DNA of 64,000 nucleotides from Neolewinella litorea (lineage in GTDB: Bacteria > Bacteroidota > Bacteroidia > Chitinophagales > Saprospiraceae): positions 744,501 to 808,500 of the forward strand of contig NZ_SRSF01000001.1 of NCBI RefSeq assembly GCF_004803465.1, read 5' to 3'. This document shows positions 1 through 7,799 of the stretch, piece after piece. How positions within the stretch are numbered: position 1 is the first letter of the stretch; each line of letters opens with the position of its first letter. The notes beneath the pieces are model-generated. The model worked only from the letters and a program-made list of their open reading frames with translations. It searched no databases and had not been told where the DNA came from. The position numbers were made by a program, and so were the translations under genes.

Positions 1-19
1 ACAGAAGGCAGGCAACCTA

Positions 20-1141
20 GTGTCAAGTGGGGGGGTTAACTTTGATGTAACTCAACTAAACTTTTTGCTCCCGCTCCTCCTCTCATCCCTCCTGGCTGTG
101 TCCGCGGATTCCCTCCCCCCCGACGGACCCTACCTCTTTTACGAGAGCGATTCTCTGGTGGCCCACTGGGCCGATACCGAAGAGCGGACGACCGGGAAAG
201 TGGTCTTTAGCCCCGATAATTTTGCGGCGCTTCCCGAGTTTGCCTCCTTCGATCCGGGTTACGTAGACCCCGACCGGAGTTTTATTCCGGAAACCACCGC
301 CCATTATTCCGGCGTGAGCAAGGTCGCGGCCATCAGCGACATCCACGGACAATTTGAAACCGGTCGCGAACTCCTGCGGGCCAACGGCATCATCGACAGT
401 GCCTCCAACTGGGCGTACGGCGACGGGCACCTCGTCATCGTCGGTGACATTTTCGACCGCGGTGACCAGGTGACCGAATTGCTTTGGTTGGTCTACAAGC
501 TCGAACAGCAAGCCGACCGGGCGGGTGGCCGCGTGCATTTCTTGCTGGGCAACCATGAGACAATGATCCTGGAGGGCGACGAACGCTACCTTAATGCCCG
601 CTACCGTACCACCAGTGGACTGATCGGGGAATTTTACAAGGACCTGTACGGACCGAACACCTACCTGGGGCGGTGGCTGCGGAGTCTGCCCTTGGCCGTG
701 GAAATTAACGATATCGTATTCATCCACGGTGGACTGAGCCGAAGCGTAGTGCGGGAAGTGCGCAGCATCGACCAGATCAATCAGCTCTACCGCGATTATC
801 TCATTGACGCCGAGGACCTATCCTCCGTAACTGATAAGAGCGCCCGCCTTGAGTTGCTTTACGGCCGCACGGGCCCCCTATGGTACCGGGGCTACTTTAG
901 CCGGGAAGGATTCTCGGAGCAGGACCTGAAGTTTGTGCTGCGCAAGATCGATGCGAAAGGTATCGTGGTCGGCCATACCAGCTTCACAGCCGTGAGCAGT
1001 TACTTCGATAATCGGGTGATCGCGGTCGACTCAAGCATCAAATTTGGCAGTGTCGGGGAGATTTTAATTATCGAAGATGGGTCGTATTTTAGGGGAACCA
1101 TCAGTGGGAAGCGAATCCCACTGAAGGGTTCGACTAAATGA
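20..1141 (+). CDS. Secreted calcineurin-like metallophosphatase
   Basis: A predicted metal-dependent phosphoesterase. The signature blocks are all present: D-I-H-G at residues 107-110, G-D-I-F-D-R-G at 142-148, G-N-H-E at 177-180 and a later H-G-G and G-H-T. This is the order of the PPP/Shewanella-like phosphatase group, with two metals held by Asp, His and Asn. A hydrophobic Leu-rich segment at about residues 15-28 looks like a signal peptide, so it probably works in the periplasm. The start is uncertain. The frame is open to the left edge, GTG at 20 is the first candidate, and a perfect Bacteroidota -7 box (TAACTTTG, 37-44) lies inside this frame, which favours the TTG at 65. It is followed 1 base later by the CotH-like gene, so the two are probably co-transcribed. 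The substrate cannot be read from the sequence. Confidence 0.85.
   Translation: MSSGGVNFDVTQLNFLLPLLLSSLLAVSADSLPPDGPYLFYESDSLVAHWADTEERTTGKVVFSPDNFAALPEFASFDPGYVDPDRSFIPETTAHYSGVSKVAAISDIHGQFETGRELLRANGIIDSASNWAYGDGHLVIVGDIFDRGDQVTELLWLVYKLEQQADRAGGRVHFLLGNHETMILEGDERYLNARYRTTSGLIGEFYKDLYGPNTYLGRWLRSLPLAVEINDIVFIHGGLSRSVVREVRSIDQINQLYRDYLIDAEDLSSVTDKSARLELLYGRTGPLWYRGYFSREGFSEQDLKFVLRKIDAKGIVVGHTSFTAVSSYFDNRVIAVDSSIKFGSVGEILIIEDGSYFRGTISGKRIPLKGSTK
37..44 (+). promoter_or_regulatory. -7 promoter element TAACTTTG
   Basis: A perfect match to the Bacteroidota -7 consensus TAnnTTTG. No clear TTG is seen at the -33 position. Its place inside the longest reading frame suggests that the phosphatase starts at TTG 65. 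Confidence 0.45.
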
Positions 1142-1142
1142 C

Positions 1143-2108
1143 ATGCGACTCACTACTCTCCTACTCCTCTTTTCGGCCGCGCTGACGGCCCAACCGTCAC
1201 TCTTCGATGCCCTGTACACCCAGGGTGATACGGCGGTAATCAGCCTGTCAACCGAATGGAAGCCCCTCGTCCGCAAGAAAAAGGACAAAGAATACCAACC
1301 GCTGACCCTCACCGTAAACGGGTACACCCTTCCGGGAGAGGTACGCACCCGCGGCCATATGCGCCTGGAAGTCTGTCGTTTGCCTTCTCTAAAGGTCAAA
1401 CTTGACAAGGAGATGCTGACCGGTCTTGGCTATAGCGCACTCAATGATCTGAAAGTGGTGTTGCAATGCACCAACAGCTCAACGGGTGAATCTTACCTGC
1501 GGCGCGAGAAGTTGATGTACGATCTGTACGCGCTGGTCAGCGATTTTCACCACCGTACGGTGCCCATTCGACTTATCAACTCCGAAGGCGATACGCTACA
1601 GGGTTTTCTGGTGGAAAGCGAGGAGCAACTCGAGCAACGGTACCAGGCACGTATCGTAGAGAGTGATCGCGTGAGCACAGGTTCCCTTGACAAGCAGACA
1701 TACATCAGCATGTGCCTGTTCAATTACCTGATTCTGAATACGGACTGGAGCGTGTACAACCGGCATAATGTCGAATGCCTGCGCCCGGACGAGGGAGTGG
1801 CCTATCTACCCATCCCCTACGATTTTGACTACAGCGGCCTGGTGGGCACCCACTACGCGGTGCCCCACGAATCGATGGAGATCCTTTCCGTGAACCATCC
1901 CAAATTCCTGGGTCGGGGCATAACCCTCCCAGAACTGACTACGGCCGCCAAATTGTTTTTGAGTCGGGAGGCGGAGATGCGGCGCCTGATTGAAAGTTAC
2001 CCCGAACTCGATCGCCGTCGCCGGAAATTCATGTTGGAGCGGCTGGATGATTTCCTCGAGGAGCTTTCCGACGAAAAGGCCCTCACCGACCTGGTGGATG
2101 CCCGCTGA
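1143..2108 (+). CDS. Secreted CotH-like protein
   Basis: A 321-aa protein with a signal peptide (residues 1-17, cleavage after T-A-Q). Its layout recalls CotH-type kinase-fold proteins. It has an R-T-R-G-H segment early, R-R-E-K-L-M-Y-D-L with a following V-P-I-R-L, G-F-L-V-E-S-E-E, then N-Y-L-I-L-N-T-D-W-S with N-V about eight residues on, and finally P-Y-D-F-D-Y-S-G. In CotH kinases the Asn/Asp of the D-W-x-x-x-N segment and the D-F-D motif hold metal and ATP, and both are recognisable here. It starts 1 base after the phosphatase stop and so is probably translated with it. CotH family membership is inferred from motif order only; the substrate is unknown. Confidence 0.6.
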   Translation: MRLTTLLLLFSAALTAQPSLFDALYTQGDTAVISLSTEWKPLVRKKKDKEYQPLTLTVNGYTLPGEVRTRGHMRLEVCRLPSLKVKLDKEMLTGLGYSALNDLKVVLQCTNSSTGESYLRREKLMYDLYALVSDFHHRTVPIRLINSEGDTLQGFLVESEEQLEQRYQARIVESDRVSTGSLDKQTYISMCLFNYLILNTDWSVYNRHNVECLRPDEGVAYLPIPYDFDYSGLVGTHYAVPHESMEILSVNHPKFLGRGITLPELTTAAKLFLSREAEMRRLIESYPELDRRRRKFMLERLDDFLEELSDEKALTDLVDAR

Positions 2109-2116
2109 GGATCGTC

Positions 2117-2779
2117 CTACTGCTTGAAAGCAAATTCAATTACGTTGGCCCCCATCTGCAGGGCGGCGGCCCGTACCTCGGGCGGGTCGTTGTGGACCGA
2201 TTCGTCCTCCCAACCGTCGCCCAGGTCGGAACTGAAGGTGTAAAAACACACCAGCCGGTCTTCCCAGAATAGGCCAAAGCCCTGCGCGGGTTGCCCGTCG
2301 TGCTCGTGTATTTTGGGAAGGCCACCCGTAAACGTATAGGTCTGACGGTATATGGGATGGTCGAACGGCAGTTCGATGAAGGAGAGTTCCGGAAAGACCT
2401 TTTCCATAGCTACCCTTACGTAGGGGTCCATGCCGTAATTATCGTCGATGTGCAGGAAGCCCCCGCCGATCAGGTAGTTCCGGAGGTTTTCGGCCTCGGC
2501 GGAGGAAAAGACCACGTTGCCGTGACCGGTCATGTGAACCCACGGATAGTTAAACAGCTCGGCACTGCCTACGTCTACCGTACCGTAATCGAGCGCGAAA
2601 TTGGTCCCCAGCGCCCGGTTGCAGAACGCGGCCAGGTTAGGCAGCGCGGTTGGGTTGGCGTACCAGTCGCCGCCCCCATTGTACTTCAGCAGGGCCAACT
2701 GCAGGCGGGCGCCGCTCTCGGTGACCGGAGCGGAAGAGGATAGAAAAGCCAGGGCAATCAGCAGGACAAGGGTTCGCAT
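2117..2779 (-). CDS. DUF4159 domain secreted protein
   Basis: A predicted 220-aa exported protein of the DUF4159 family. Recognisable features are the early L-L-K-Y-N-G-G-G-D-W-Y, the central P-W-V-H-M-T-G-H-G-N-V and G-G-F-L-H-I-D-D-N-Y-G-M-D, and a later F-D-H-P-I-Y block. These resemble the glutamine-amidotransferase-like fold given to this family. I chose the ATG at 2779 because it begins with a good signal peptide (M-R-T-L-V-L-L-I-A-L-A-F-L); a longer start at 2821 would overlap rsmE. It is the last gene of a probable rsmE/DUF4159 pair on -, 14 bases after rsmE, and converges with the CotH-like gene at only 8 bases distance. Function is unknown. Confidence 0.8.
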   Translation of the reverse strand: MRTLVLLIALAFLSSSAPVTESGARLQLALLKYNGGGDWYANPTALPNLAAFCNRALGTNFALDYGTVDVGSAELFNYPWVHMTGHGNVVFSSAEAENLRNYLIGGGFLHIDDNYGMDPYVRVAMEKVFPELSFIELPFDHPIYRQTYTFTGGLPKIHEHDGQPAQGFGLFWEDRLVCFYTFSSDLGDGWEDESVHNDPPEVRAAALQMGANVIEFAFKQ

Positions 2780-2793
2780 GTAGGGGTAACGCA

Positions 2794-3519
2794 TCAGCCG
2801 GGGGGCTGGATTATGCCCCAATTGGCGGATTCTATCGTATGTACGGCAGTAAGCGCCGCGGTTTCGGTACGCAACCGGTGAGGCCCAAGACTTACGAACC
2901 GAAAATCGCGGGTGCGTGCCGCTTCGGCTTCCGACGGACTGAAGCCCCCTTCGGGACCGATCGCGACGACCGTGTCGCGTCCGGGGCGCAGAGCGTGGGA
3001 CAGCAAAGGGACTTCCTCCTCCCCGAGGTAGGCCAGGAAGCGGTCTCCCCCTTCAGGAATAGCATCAAGGGCATCCTGCCAGGAGACCAAATCTCCCAGC
3101 GTGGGCAACCAGGCTCGCAGACTTTGCTTCATGGCGGATTGGAGGACGCGCTCCAATCGGTCGGCCCGCAGGCGTTGGCGCTCGGAGTGTTCGGTAATCA
3201 TGGGCTGGATGTGGTCTACGCCTATTTCCGTAGCCTTTTCCAGGACCCACTCGAAGCGATCAATATTCTTCGTCGGGGCGACCAATAGCGTCAGGGAATG
3301 TGGTGTCCGGTAGGGTTCCCGGCGGAGCAGCACGACGTCGAGTACACATGCGCGTTTGCTGATCTCCAGTACGCGGCCGCGGTACCAGCCGCCTCGACCA
3401 TCGACCAGGTCGAGTTCGTCGCCGACCCGCTTGCGCAGCACGCGAATGGCGTGGCGGGCTTCTTCTTCGGCAAGGTGATGCACCCCTTCACTAAGGTCGG
3501 AATCGTAAAAAAGCTGCAA
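2794..3519 (-). CDS. rsmE: 16S rRNA (uracil-1498-N3)-methyltransferase RsmE
   Basis: Methylates N3 of U1498 in 16S rRNA with S-adenosylmethionine. At 241 aa it has the usual length. The N-terminal PUA-like part covers residues 1-70 (Q-L-F-Y at the start, L-R-K-R-V-G-D at about 28-34). The SPOUT/trefoil-knot methyltransferase part holds E-K-A-T-E-I-G at 94-100, I-G-P-E-G-G-F-S at 187-194 and L-G-P-H-R-L-R-T-E-T-A at 211-221, the family's SAM-binding knot. It lies 8 bases downstream of the NifU-like gene and just upstream of the DUF4159 gene, so the three probably form one transcription unit. The assignment is secure. Confidence 0.95.
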   Translation of the reverse strand: MQLFYDSDLSEGVHHLAEEEARHAIRVLRKRVGDELDLVDGRGGWYRGRVLEISKRACVLDVVLLRREPYRTPHSLTLLVAPTKNIDRFEWVLEKATEIGVDHIQPMITEHSERQRLRADRLERVLQSAMKQSLRAWLPTLGDLVSWQDALDAIPEGGDRFLAYLGEEEVPLLSHALRPGRDTVVAIGPEGGFSPSEAEAARTRDFRFVSLGPHRLRTETAALTAVHTIESANWGIIQPPG

Positions 3520-3527
3520 GGGATGCT

Positions 3528-3794
3528 TTAATTAACGGCCACTACCCCATTGATCTGGGGAAGTTTACTCTTAATGGCTTGTTCGACCCCTGCCTTCATG
3601 GTCATGGCGGTCATAGAGCAGCCGTGGCAAGCACCGAGCCACTTGATCTCGACGATTCGGCTGTCGCTGACGTTCACCACTTCGATGTTGCCGCCGTCGA
3701 TGGCCAGGTGGGGGCGGACCTCATTAAGGGCAGCATCCACACGCGTGATCAGGCTACTTCTTTCCTCAGGCGTCATCGGGTAGGGGTTTGGCAC
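3528..3794 (-). CDS. NifU-like C-terminal domain Fe-S scaffold
   Basis: An 88-aa stand-alone NifU C-terminal domain protein (NfuA/Nfu type). It carries the C-x-x-C pair at Cys56 and Cys59 within G-A-C-H-G-C-S-M, which bridges two subunits to hold a 4Fe-4S cluster for delivery to target proteins. The preceding H-L-A-I-D-G-G-N-I-E motif is also typical. It is cytosolic and first in the unit with rsmE and the DUF4159 gene. No A-type scaffold domain is fused to it, as is usual for the short Bacteroidota form. Confidence 0.92.
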   Translation of the reverse strand: MPNPYPMTPEERSSLITRVDAALNEVRPHLAIDGGNIEVVNVSDSRIVEIKWLGACHGCSMTAMTMKAGVEQAIKSKLPQINGVVAVN

Positions 3795-4084
3795 GGAAGG
3801 TAAACAATGCGAAGCTAGGTTTTAGTTGTCTCTCCGGGTCTTACCCGCTGCAGAAGTCGTTCAGGCACCCTGGCCTGGGCGTGTGAAAGCCGAAAGATCC
3901 CCCGCCACCCGATTCAGGTATTGGTGGACAGCACCGATAGGAAGCAGGCTTATCCGCTACGCGCGAACCGTAGATGTAAAGACCCCGGTAATCCGCTCCC
4001 AGGGCAGAATGGTAGAAATGACGTCCGCCCAGCCGGAGATATTTGGCCCTGCAAACTATTTTACGGGATACCACTACTTTACGT
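3795..4084. other. Divergent intergenic region, possible leader RNA
   Basis: These 290 bases separate two divergent genes and contain no convincing coding sequence. Overlapping short frames on both strands have basic, low-complexity translations and no family motif. A run near 3880-3940 (G-T-G-A-A-A-G-C-C, then C-C-C-C-C-G-C-C-A-C-C, then A-G-G-A-A-G-C-A-G-G-C) faintly recalls a cobalamin riboswitch, but the GGGAA block is missing. A near -7 box GATATTTG (4038-4045, 7 of 8) would start transcription after that region; TAGGTTTT (7 of 8, about 3814-3821) would start before it. Confidence 0.3.
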
Positions 4085-4831
4085 ATGCTTCGTTTCCTCC
4101 TGCTCCTCTTTGCATTTGCCACCGTATACGGCACCCGCGCCCGCGCCCAGATCACCCACGGAACGATCGACTACCGCGAGCACCGTGAATTTCCGGTATG
4201 GGACGGGATGTCAATCGATCAACAGAAACGCATGGAGGAGATGAAAGCGGAGGGTGCCTTTGACCAGACGGGGCGCCTGACCTTCAACCAGGATGCATTT
4301 TCCTACCAGCAACTCGAGAAAGACAATCCGACGGAAGGCCGCAGGGGGTGGTGGGGCTCACGGACCGAAAACCCAGACGTATACTACACCAGTCTGCTCG
4401 ACAGCACGGTCACCGACAAGCGGCAGATCATGGACCGCTCCTTCATCATGCAGGACCGCTGGTTGGTACCGGAGTGGGAGATCCCGGCCAACCAACGCGC
4501 CAATATGGCCTATACCCTACCCAGCAAGGTGGCCTACGCCATCTCACCCGAGGGAGATACCCTGACGGCCTACTTCACCGAATCCATTCCGCTGGGCATC
4601 GGTCCGCGCGGATACGGCGGCCTGCCCGGGGCGATCGTATACCTGAAGGTGGAGAACGAGGGCGTCTTTACCGAGTACACCATGCAAACCATGCAACCCA
4701 ACCCTACGGATCTGGTACTGAAAAAGCCCGAAGACGGCGACATCATCACCCGAGAAAAGTTCCAGGAGGTAGCCGAAAAACGCCGCGAGGTGATGGAACG
4801 CCGCCGGCGGGGCTGGGAACGCCGCTATTAA
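4085..4831 (+). CDS. GLPGLI family secreted protein
   Basis: A 248-aa exported protein of the GLPGLI family, named for a conserved motif that appears here as G-Y-G-G-L-P-G-A-I-V in the second half. The ATG at 4085 gives a clean signal peptide (M-L-R-F-L-L-L-L-F-A-F-A) ending near A-R-A-Q; an upstream start at 4043 would only add a charged tail. These proteins are found in Bacteroidota, very often beside an outer-membrane barrel, as here: the barrel gene starts 30 bases downstream. Their molecular role is not established. The C-terminus is basic (R-R-R-R-G-W-E-R-R). Its signal-peptide end is encoded by an exact copy of the 18-base repeat (4130-4147). Confidence 0.88.
   Translation: MLRFLLLLFAFATVYGTRARAQITHGTIDYREHREFPVWDGMSIDQQKRMEEMKAEGAFDQTGRLTFNQDAFSYQQLEKDNPTEGRRGWWGSRTENPDVYYTSLLDSTVTDKRQIMDRSFIMQDRWLVPEWEIPANQRANMAYTLPSKVAYAISPEGDTLTAYFTESIPLGIGPRGYGGLPGAIVYLKVENEGVFTEYTMQTMQPNPTDLVLKKPEDGDIITREKFQEVAEKRREVMERRRRGWERRY
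4130..4147 (+). repeat. 18-base GC-rich repeat, exact copy 1
   Basis: GGCACCCGCGCCCGCGCC, identical to copies at 62951-62968 (+) and 55067-55084 (-). Read in frame it gives G-T-R-A-R-A at the signal-peptide end of the GLPGLI protein. The three preceding bases (TAC) are also shared with the 62951 copy. Confidence 0.75.
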
Positions 4832-4861
4832 CCCTATCACACTACCCAAGAACACCCCACT

Positions 4862-7564
4862 ATGAAAATCCTTTCCCTCCTGTGCCTCTGCTTCGTGGCG
4901 GCCGGCTTGCACGCCCAATCCGAGATCAGCGCAACGGTAGTTGATACTACGGGTACCACCCTGCCGGGTGCCAACGCCATTTTGCTGCGCACTTCGGACA
5001 CGCTGCTTACTTCCTTCGGTACCACCAACAATAAGGGCGTGTTCATCATGCAGAACGTCCCGGCCGGGGAGTACATCCTGCGGGTATCCTTTCTCGGCTT
5101 CGAGCGGCCGGATCAACCCCTCACGATTACCGCTTCCGATCAGTACCTCGGACTTGGCGAACTGCGGATGTACCCGGCGGGCTTCCAACTTACCGGAGTG
5201 GAGGTGACGGCCGACCGGATCCCGATACGGATGAAGGGGGACACCATGCTCTACGACGCCGAAGCCTTTGCGGTAGGTGAGAATGCCAAGGTGGAGGACC
5301 TGTTGCGGCGGCTGCCCGGCATGAGCATCGACGCCAACGGCCAGCTGACCTGGCGGGGCAAACCGGTGCAGGAGGTGATGATCAACGGTAAGCCCTTCTT
5401 CGCCGGGAATTCTACCCTGGTGACGCAAAATCTCGACGCCAAAGCCCTGAAGAACGTCGAGGTATTCGATCAGAAGTCGGACAACGAGGAGATCACCGGC
5501 ATCGACGACGGAGAGGAAAACACCACCGTCAACCTGGAAATGAAGGAGGAATTCAAAGCCAAGGTATTCGGTGAACTGTACGGCGGCGTGGGCACTTCCG
5601 GCAGCACCGACGACCAGCGGTACGATGCCGGGGGCAAGCTGTTCCGCATCAGCGACGCTACCCAGATCGGCGTACTGGCCACCATCAATAATGTCAATCG
5701 CGTGGGCTTCACCGGGGATGAACTCATGAACTTCAACCGCAGCTCCGGGCGGGGAAGCTGGTATTCCACGGGCGGGCAGGGCTCCCTACCCTACTACGAC
5801 GGCGGACAGACGCCCGGCCAGAACCGCAGTATCGCGGCAGGTGTAAACTTCGGGCGCACGGTGGGCGAGAACGGGCAACTGACGATGGACTACACCCTCT
5901 TCGACCGGAAACAGGCCCAGCTGGTCGTGGAACGACAGGCCTTTACGCGCGCCAACAACCGCCGCACGGTCAGCTCCGCGCAACGCGACGCCTCGACCAA
6001 CTATTCCCACCGGGTGAGTTTCGAATACGAGCACGAGTTGGATACCATTTCCCGTCTGACCGTGGAGGGAGCCGGCTACTTTTCCGGCAACGAGAACCGG
6101 GGGTTGGCCGTAACGGAGGTGACGAGCGATGACGTACCCAGCGATGAGTACACCGTAGAGGAATTGTCGGACGGCCTGTCGCCCGGGGGAAATGTCGGCA
6201 TGCGCTACAACACCCGCCTTGGCGGCAAACGGGGCCGCACGTTCGGTGCCAATGCCTCGGGCTCTTACGCCAAAAACCAGACTGACCTGGAGGTACTTAC
6301 CGAGGGGCTGGACGAAAACGGATCGGGCTCCCTGGCCATCGCGGGCAGTTTGCAGAACGGCCTGCAGTTGCAAAACCGGCGCACGAATTCAGTGAACTTG
6401 AACGGGGAGGTAAACTATACCGAACCCCTTACGGAGAAGCTTCGGCTCGAGACCGAGCTGGGCTATGGCTTCGACGAGGATGAGGGTGATTACCGCTTCC
6501 GGCTCGATGAGGAAAGTACCGTTAATCTGCTCACCCGCCGGTGGACTTCGCTGCGCGGCGGTACCGGACTCATATACCGCTACGGCGAACGCAACAACCT
6601 GCAGGCGGGACTCGACGTCCAAAGAAACAGCCTGCAGATCATGGGCGATACCGCGCGGCTTTCAAACTACACCTACCTGCTGCCGAACCTGGGCTACCGC
6701 GTCAACGCCGGAAAGGCGAACATCCGCTTCCGGTACAACAGCCGCGTACAGACGCCCTCAGTACAGCAGCTGCAAACCATCGCCCGACCCAGCCTTACCG
6801 GCCGCGTGACGGTGGGCAATCCCGACCTGGACCCCGCCGTGAACCACAATCTGAGCGCCAATTTCTGGTTTAACGACCAGTTCCGGGCCCTGAACTTCTA
6901 CGGTTCCTTCGGGGGTGGCTATACCGATAACGCCTTCGGCAACAGCCTGACCTTCACCTCCAATCAGCAGATCTACCAGACGGTTAACGTGAGTCACGCC
7001 TGGAACAACTACGCCTACGTGGGCTCCACCATCGGCATGGCCTTCATGAACGGGGAACTGCGGCTGAACGCCAACTCGAACGGGAGCCGCGGACAGGGTT
7101 TTGTGGAGGGGTTGGCCCGCACCAACATCTCCCGAAATCTTTCCGCCTCCGGTGACCTGACCACCGAATTCAACGAAAAGACCTTTTTGAAGGCCGGGTA
7201 CACCTACTCCCAGAACGTCAACAGCTTCGACGACGAGGAAAGCGTGGATATCGTGACGGTGACCCACGATCTGCTGGCCCAGTTCGAACTGGAGGTGAGT
7301 CCAAAATGGCGGTTGGAAACGCGTTTTCTCTACCGGATCTTCGAAGCCGCATCCTTTGCCGGTGCCACCAACATCCCCGACCTCCGGGCGCGCGTTGAAT
7401 TGCGCCCCTTCAAGAAGGCTGGCCACTACTTCGTGCTCGGCGGAGAAGACCTCCTCAACCAGAATACCGTGATCAACCGCCAGGCCCAGGCCTTCGTGAC
7501 CACCGAGACGATCAGCAACGGGCTGGGTCGCTATTTCCTGGCCACCTTCCACTACCAGCTATAG
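4862..7564 (+). CDS. Outer-membrane beta-barrel protein, GLPGLI partner
   Basis: A 900-aa outer-membrane protein. A signal peptide (residues 1-19, ending L-H-A-Q) is followed by a carboxypeptidase-regulatory-like Ig domain (about 20-105, with G-T-T-L-P-G-A-N-A and G-V-F-I-M-Q-N-V-P-A-G-E-Y). Next comes a short plug-like region (about 110-220, with V-E-D-L-L-R-R-L-P-G-M and a following I-N-G-K-P-F-F) and a long C-terminal barrel ending in F-H-Y-Q-L. It belongs to the TonB-dependent-like OMP_b-brl_3 type rather than to SusC, and no SusD follows. The GLPGLI gene just upstream is its usual partner. A transport or protein-export role is likely, but the substrate is unknown. The stretch after the stop leads to the tRNA-Gly promoter. 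Confidence 0.88.
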   Translation: MKILSLLCLCFVAAGLHAQSEISATVVDTTGTTLPGANAILLRTSDTLLTSFGTTNNKGVFIMQNVPAGEYILRVSFLGFERPDQPLTITASDQYLGLGELRMYPAGFQLTGVEVTADRIPIRMKGDTMLYDAEAFAVGENAKVEDLLRRLPGMSIDANGQLTWRGKPVQEVMINGKPFFAGNSTLVTQNLDAKALKNVEVFDQKSDNEEITGIDDGEENTTVNLEMKEEFKAKVFGELYGGVGTSGSTDDQRYDAGGKLFRISDATQIGVLATINNVNRVGFTGDELMNFNRSSGRGSWYSTGGQGSLPYYDGGQTPGQNRSIAAGVNFGRTVGENGQLTMDYTLFDRKQAQLVVERQAFTRANNRRTVSSAQRDASTNYSHRVSFEYEHELDTISRLTVEGAGYFSGNENRGLAVTEVTSDDVPSDEYTVEELSDGLSPGGNVGMRYNTRLGGKRGRTFGANASGSYAKNQTDLEVLTEGLDENGSGSLAIAGSLQNGLQLQNRRTNSVNLNGEVNYTEPLTEKLRLETELGYGFDEDEGDYRFRLDEESTVNLLTRRWTSLRGGTGLIYRYGERNNLQAGLDVQRNSLQIMGDTARLSNYTYLLPNLGYRVNAGKANIRFRYNSRVQTPSVQQLQTIARPSLTGRVTVGNPDLDPAVNHNLSANFWFNDQFRALNFYGSFGGGYTDNAFGNSLTFTSNQQIYQTVNVSHAWNNYAYVGSTIGMAFMNGELRLNANSNGSRGQGFVEGLARTNISRNLSASGDLTTEFNEKTFLKAGYTYSQNVNSFDDEESVDIVTVTHDLLAQFELEVSPKWRLETRFLYRIFEAASFAGATNIPDLRARVELRPFKKAGHYFVLGGEDLLNQNTVINRQAQAFVTTETISNGLGRYFLATFHYQL

Positions 7565-7604
7565 CGCGTGACGGACAAGTTTTTCAAAGTTTTCCGCCTA
7601 ATGC

Positions 7605-7636
7605 TTGCACACCTTTCACGGGTCGGCCTATATTTG
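7605..7636 (+). promoter_or_regulatory. Promoter of tRNA-Gly (TTG / TATATTTG)
   Basis: A TTG at 7605-7607 and a perfect -7 box TATATTTG at 7629-7636 with 21 bases between, matching the Bacteroidota housekeeping promoter. The expected start point is about 35 bases before the tRNA. The same -7 octamer precedes tRNA-Arg. Confidence 0.7.
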
Positions 7637-7677
7637 CAGCGCTTTAGAAATAAAGCATGGCTGAGCAGCCAGCAGAC

Positions 7678-7750
7678 GCGGATGTAGCTCAGTTGGTAGA
7701 GCGCAACCTTGCCAAGGTTGAGGTCGCCGGTTCGAACCTGGTCATCCGCT
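7678..7750 (+). tRNA. tRNA-Gly (anticodon GCC)
   Basis: A full cloverleaf folds by eye. Acceptor stem GCGGATG/CATCCGC, D arm GCTC/GAGC, anticodon stem CAACC/GGTTG with loop TTGCCAA (anticodon GCC at 7711-7713), T loop TTCGAAC and discriminator T. No CCA is encoded. Its own promoter lies upstream and a strong terminator follows. Confidence 0.96.
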
Positions 7751-7760
7751 CGAACGAGAC

Positions 7761-7791
7761 AAAGCCGCTTCTCTCCGGAGAAGCGGCTTTT
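7761..7791 (+). terminator. Intrinsic terminator after tRNA-Gly
   Basis: A perfect 13-bp stem, AAAGCCGCTTCTC (7761-7773) with GAGAAGCGGCTTT (7778-7790), loop TCCG, and T residues at the 3' end. A-rich on one flank and T-rich on the other, it ends the tRNA transcript just before the glycosyltransferase frame. Confidence 0.85.
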
Positions 7792-7799
7792 GTCGTTTA

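Noticed and set aside
3826-4188. Short frames of about 100-120 aa in the divergent gap
   Set aside because: Overlapping on both strands, basic or Pro-rich, with no promoter or family signal.
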